This document shows, in pieces, positions 6,593 through 9,511 of a stretch of 9,511 nucleotides of DNA. Position numbers and translations under genes: made by a program. The DNA lies in the NCBI GenBank assembly GCA_903891375.1, contig CAITEL010000081.1, positions 1 to 9,511 on the forward strand. The letters run 5' to 3'. This DNA comes from an uncultured Neisseriaceae bacterium (lineage in GTDB: Bacteria > Pseudomonadota > Gammaproteobacteria > Burkholderiales > UBA11063). Numbering within the stretch: the stretch's first letter is position 1; each line of letters starts with the position of its first letter. The notes under the pieces are model-generated. The model searched no databases, had not been told where the DNA came from, and saw only the letters and a list, made by a program, of their open reading frames with translations.

Positions 6593-9373
6593 TTAATTCC
6601 ACCCATATTTGCGTGCATATACATTCTTCATAAATTGAGTTAACCACAAATAACCAACTATCGTTACCAGTAACCACGCAAAATATGAAAGCGGTAATGC
6701 TTGCATTTTAAAATAATTAGCCGTAACGGGAAACATAGGTAAACATAAACCTATCCCTAATATAATTACCATCATTACAATCATATATACCGAGGCATTA
6801 CTCTGGATAAACGGGATTTTTCTTGTCCGTATCATGTGCACTATCATTGTTTGTGTAAATAAGCTTTCAATAAACCACCCTGACTGAAAAAAACTTGCAT
6901 GCGCTACAGAATTAGCCCCATAAAAATACCATAGCAACATAAAGGTAGTTATATCGAAAATAGAACTAAGTGGCCCAAAAAATATAATAAAGCGCCTTAA
7001 TTCACGAGCATCCCATGCTTGAGGTTTTGCAATAAATTCTTTATCCACATTATCAAATGGTATTGCAATTTGTGAAATATCATAAAGTAAATTCAACACC
7101 AATAAATGCATAGGTAACATTGGCTCAAACGGTAAAAACGCTGAAGCAACAAGCACACTAAATACATTACCAAAATTTGAACTTGCCGTTATTTTAATAT
7201 ATTTAAGCATATTAGCGAAAGTTTTACGCCCCTCTTCAACTCCATCTTCAAGCACCATCAAGCTTTTTTCTAATAAAATAATATCCGCAGCCTCTTTAGC
7301 TATATCTACCGCTGAATCAACTGAAATACCAATATCTGCTGTACGTAATGCTGGGGCATCATTGATTCCATCCCCCATAAAACCAACTGTATTACCCGCA
7401 TCCCTTAAGACTTTAACAATACGCTCTTTGTGATTTGGCGTTAACTTAGCAAATACAGTTGTATCAAAAGCAAGAATTGCCAACTCTTTATCACTTAAAG
7501 CATCAATGTCTGAACCTAATAACATTCCCGCAACATTTAACCCAACTTCACGACAAACTTTAGCCGTAACACGTTCATTATCTCCAGTTAAAATCTTAAC
7601 CGCAACTCCGTGGCGATTAAGTGCCTCAATTGCGGGCTTAGTAGTTTCTTTTGGTGGATCCATAAAAGCTATATAGCCAACCAATGTCATTTGGCTCTCA
7701 TCACTAACGCCGTACGAGGCTTTAATTTCATGGTATGTCTTAGTGGCAACTGCAACAACACGTAAGCCTTCTTCATTTAAATTTGCTGTAACTGTGCGCA
7801 ATTTTTCTAGTAATTCATCCGTTAATGGATAGCTTTTCTCATGATGATATGCCATACTACAACATGAGATCATTTCTTCTACCGCACCTTTACAAATTAA
7901 AGTATGCCCGTGCTTATCGTCCTCAACCACCACCGACATTCTACGCCGTTTAAAATCAAATGGCACCTCATCAACCTTTTTGTGTAGTCTGATTAACTCT
8001 GGAATATCTCCAAAATTAGCTCGCTCAAGAACAGCCACATCTAGTAAATTTTTAAGACCAGTTTGGTAATAACTATTTAAATAAGCATACTCAAATACAT
8101 CATCAAAATCTTCACCCATTATATCCGTATGACGTTCTAAACAGATCTTATCTTGAGTTAAAGTGCCAGTTTTATCAGTACAGAGTATATTCATCGCACC
8201 AAAATTTTGAATAGCATCTAGTCTTTTTACAATGACCTTACGTCTGGACATTTTAACTGCACCTTTAGCTAAGGTCGATGTTACAATCATGGGTAACATC
8301 TCAGGCGTTAAGCCAACCGCAATTGATAACGCAAACATAAGCGCACTCATCCAATCGTGTTTTGTGATTCCATTTAAAATGAATACAATCGGTGACATTA
8401 CTAACATAAAATAAATTAGAAGCCAGCTTACACGGTTTATTCCATTTTGAAATGAGGTATTCACCACAGCACGTTTGATTACTTTATCAGCTAATGAGCC
8501 AAAAATTGTGTGTTTACCTGTTGCAATTACTATAGCTATTGCAGTGCCACTAATAACGTTGGTACCCATAAAACCAATATTTTCTAATTCTAATGGATCT
8601 GAGATATTAGACTTAGCTTGAACCATGAATTTTTCAACTGGCATAGACTCACCAGTTAACGCAGCTTGCGACACAAATAAATCTTTTGCTGTAAGAATTC
8701 TTAAATCTGCTGGAATTAAATCCCCAGCAGATAAAGCCACAATGTCCCCTGGTACAATCTCTTTGATTGTAATTTCTTTTTTATTAAGATTATTATAAAA
8801 TGAATTACTATTATTTTGATTATTTTCTAATAGGTTTTCTACGGCGGTTAACCTAAAGACTGTTGCTGTGGTACTAACCATTTCCTTTAATCTGTCTGCA
8901 GCATTATTTGATCTACGCTCTTGGACAAAACGTAAAATAGTGGATATAATCACCATACAACTAATTACCACTACTCCACGAATATCATCAGTAATAATAA
9001 AAAACACATCAAGTAACGTTAATAATAAGTTAAATGGGTTTTTATAGCATAACCATAAATGCTTAAACCATGTGAGTTTTTCTTGCTCATCTATTTCGTT
9101 ACGGCCGAATGTTTCTTGCTTTTTTGCAACTAAATCCTCAGTTAAGCCACCGTAATTAGACTCCAATTCTGTTAATAATTGAGTTTCTTCCGCATAACTA
9201 TATTTAATTATTTTATTAGTGATTTGCTCCGGTGAATCTTTACGTGAAACAATGTAATTTTCGTCAAGTAGATTAGGGTCACCTATAAACTGGCGTCTAC
9301 GTGTGAATTTATTATCAAAAAATGTAATTATTTTGGTCTTTAAGTTGTCAACACTAATCATATATTTAACCAT
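6593..9373 (-). CDS. mgtA: Magnesium-translocating P-type ATPase (MgtA/MgtB, type IIIB)
   Basis: Inner-membrane pump that brings Mg2+ (possibly Ni2+) into the cytoplasm at the cost of ATP. Numbered from ATG 9373 (926 residues) it has actuator motif TGES (240-243), membrane motif GLTPEMLP (354-361), DKTGT with phosphorylated Asp400, nucleotide-binding KGA (495-497), TGDN (596-599), GDGIND (667-672), and the type III-specific NLLYDISQIAIPFD from 761. The first membrane pair is at about 112-151, with more segments near 315-370 and a C-terminal bundle from about 735. An Asn-rich insertion occupies about 183-198 in the actuator domain. The frame is also open upstream to a TTG at 9415, but that codon abuts a palindrome and has no ribosome-binding site. 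ATG 9373 or ATG 9361 is more plausible; neither has a strong Shine-Dalgarno, unlike every other gene here. Family certain, start uncertain. Confidence 0.95.
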   Translation of the reverse strand: MVKYMISVDNLKTKIITFFDNKFTRRRQFIGDPNLLDENYIVSRKDSPEQITNKIIKYSYAEETQLLTELESNYGGLTEDLVAKKQETFGRNEIDEQEKLTWFKHLWLCYKNPFNLLLTLLDVFFIITDDIRGVVVISCMVIISTILRFVQERRSNNAADRLKEMVSTTATVFRLTAVENLLENNQNNSNSFYNNLNKKEITIKEIVPGDIVALSAGDLIPADLRILTAKDLFVSQAALTGESMPVEKFMVQAKSNISDPLELENIGFMGTNVISGTAIAIVIATGKHTIFGSLADKVIKRAVVNTSFQNGINRVSWLLIYFMLVMSPIVFILNGITKHDWMSALMFALSIAVGLTPEMLPMIVTSTLAKGAVKMSRRKVIVKRLDAIQNFGAMNILCTDKTGTLTQDKICLERHTDIMGEDFDDVFEYAYLNSYYQTGLKNLLDVAVLERANFGDIPELIRLHKKVDEVPFDFKRRRMSVVVEDDKHGHTLICKGAVEEMISCCSMAYHHEKSYPLTDELLEKLRTVTANLNEEGLRVVAVATKTYHEIKASYGVSDESQMTLVGYIAFMDPPKETTKPAIEALNRHGVAVKILTGDNERVTAKVCREVGLNVAGMLLGSDIDALSDKELAILAFDTTVFAKLTPNHKERIVKVLRDAGNTVGFMGDGINDAPALRTADIGISVDSAVDIAKEAADIILLEKSLMVLEDGVEEGRKTFANMLKYIKITASSNFGNVFSVLVASAFLPFEPMLPMHLLVLNLLYDISQIAIPFDNVDKEFIAKPQAWDARELRRFIIFFGPLSSIFDITTFMLLWYFYGANSVAHASFFQSGWFIESLFTQTMIVHMIRTRKIPFIQSNASVYMIVMMVIILGIGLCLPMFPVTANYFKMQALPLSYFAWLLVTIVGYLWLTQFMKNVYARKYGWN

Positions 9374-9415
9374 TTCTAATTGAATTGAAGTTTGAATGGG
9401 TGAAGTGAGGTACAA

Positions 9416-9446
9416 GTTTACGATAATTTTTAAAATTATCGCAAAC
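9416..9446. repeat. 31-bp near-perfect palindrome with Fur-like core upstream of mgtA
   Basis: The two 15-bp arms GTTTACGATAATTTT and AAAATTATCGCAAAC around a single central T are reverse complements except for one position. The core at 9422-9440 is GATAATTTTTAAAATTATC: it has both outer hexamers of the 19-bp Fur box at the right spacing and matches 14 of 19 consensus positions by my count. On the minus strand, TGCGATAAT (extended -10 with GATAAT) overlaps its right half, so a bound repressor could block a promoter. No T-tract follows on either strand, so it does not look like a terminator. Confidence 0.55.
9432..9443 (-). promoter_or_regulatory. mgtA: Possible extended -10 overlapping the palindrome, mgtA promoter candidate 1
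   Basis: On the minus strand, TGCGATAAT (9443-9435) has an extended TG and a -10 hexamer one base from TATAAT. Transcription would start near 9427-9429, inside the palindrome and about 55 nt before ATG 9373. The -35 position (about 9457-9463) reads AGAAAA or CAGAAA and is poor. The overlap with the Fur-like core gives it some credibility. Confidence 0.3.
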
Positions 9447-9449
9447 TAA

Positions 9450-9470
9450 TTAAAATTTTTCTGTTCTCAT
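9450..9470 (-). CDS. Possible six-codon leader mini-ORF (MRTEKF)
   Basis: On the minus strand an AAAGG (9484-9480) is followed after 9 bp by ATG at 9470-9468 and codons AGA ACA GAA AAA TTT TAA. This is the best Shine-Dalgarno/ATG pair in the mgtA leader and is out of frame with mgtA. Enterobacterial mgtA leaders also contain a short peptide (MgtL), but that is longer and has a Pro/acidic pattern not seen here. It is transcribed only if the promoter lies further upstream. A chance ORF is quite possible. Confidence 0.15.
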   Translation of the reverse strand: MRTEKF

Positions 9471-9487
9471 TTAGTTGTACCTTTGAT

Positions 9488-9496
9488 ATTTTATCA
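9488..9496 (-). promoter_or_regulatory. Possible extended -10, mgtA promoter candidate 2
   Basis: On the minus strand, TGATAAAAT is an extended -10 (TG, A, TAAAAT). Start of transcription would fall near 9481-9484, at the AAAGG of the mini-ORF, so the nested repeats would all be in the RNA. The matching -35 would lie at or beyond the right edge, so it cannot be checked here. Confidence 0.25.
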
Positions 9497-9511
9497 TTAA
9501 GTGAATTCATG

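Larger units (their letters stand above)
9408..9482 (-). promoter_or_regulatory. Nested inverted repeats in the mgtA leader (possible RNA structure)
   Basis: AGGTACAA at 9408-9415 is the exact reverse complement of TTGTACCT at 9475-9482. Between them is the 31-bp palindrome 9416-9446, which directly abuts the left arm. If the region is transcribed toward mgtA, an 8-bp outer stem would stack on a 15-bp inner hairpin with a 28-nt bulge on the 5' side. The outer stem would cover the AAAGG ribosome-binding site of the mini-ORF. The structure is seen directly; any function is inference. An 8-bp match in so short a region could be chance. Confidence 0.3.

Noticed and set aside
9416..9446. Palindrome as a Rho-independent terminator of an upstream gene
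   Set aside because: Stem is AT-rich and neither side is followed by a run of T; the symmetry and Fur-like core fit an operator or leader structure better.
9374..9511. Mg2+ riboswitch (M-box or enterobacterial mgtA type)
   Set aside because: Those elements are well over 100 nt with several helices. Too little leader is present before the right edge and no conserved core could be recognised.

Overview
This window reads as part of an AT-rich Gram-negative chromosome. The adenylate kinase, GlmU and PpsR proteins look proteobacterial. The adenylate kinase LID stretch reading [11 protein letters not shown] is most like betaproteobacterial enzymes (from memory, not a search). Genus and species cannot be called from the sequence. 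The standard genetic code is in use: the seven complete genes stop at TAA or TAG and encode Trp with TGG.

Everything recognisable lies on the minus strand, so the order of transcription is right to left. From the right edge there is a short leader region (about 9374-9511) with a near-perfect 31-bp palindrome, then mgtA (type III P-type ATPase, Mg2+ import), ppsR (PEP synthase regulatory kinase/phosphotransferase), glmU (bifunctional UDP-GlcNAc synthesis), an outer-membrane efflux lipoprotein of the NodT/OprM type, adk (adenylate kinase), a YkoE-type ECF transporter substrate-binding subunit, and a YkoD-type ABC ATPase with two nucleotide-binding domains. Gaps from mgtA onward are 31, 9, 10, 14, 8 and 3 bp. 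Most ribosome-binding sites overlap or touch the preceding stop codon, so ppsR to ykoD is very likely one transcript, possibly including mgtA. Left of the ykoD stop is a roughly 110-bp stretch with no intact gene, then a piece of a FeoB-like Gate-domain membrane protein that runs off the left edge and carries an in-frame TGA.

The genes share no single pathway. Housekeeping enzymes (glmU, adk, ppsR) are interleaved with transport parts (mgtA, an outer-membrane channel, an incomplete ECF vitamin transporter). Both transport systems in the left half lack partners: the ECF system has no T component, and the outer-membrane channel has no periplasmic adaptor or inner-membrane pump.

I do not see a clearly new biological system. 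The best leads are the palindromic leader of mgtA (a Fur-like operator overlapping a possible -10, and/or an RNA structure enclosing a six-codon mini-ORF), the decayed-looking feoB piece where the ECF T gene would be expected, and an 8-G tract inside glmU.
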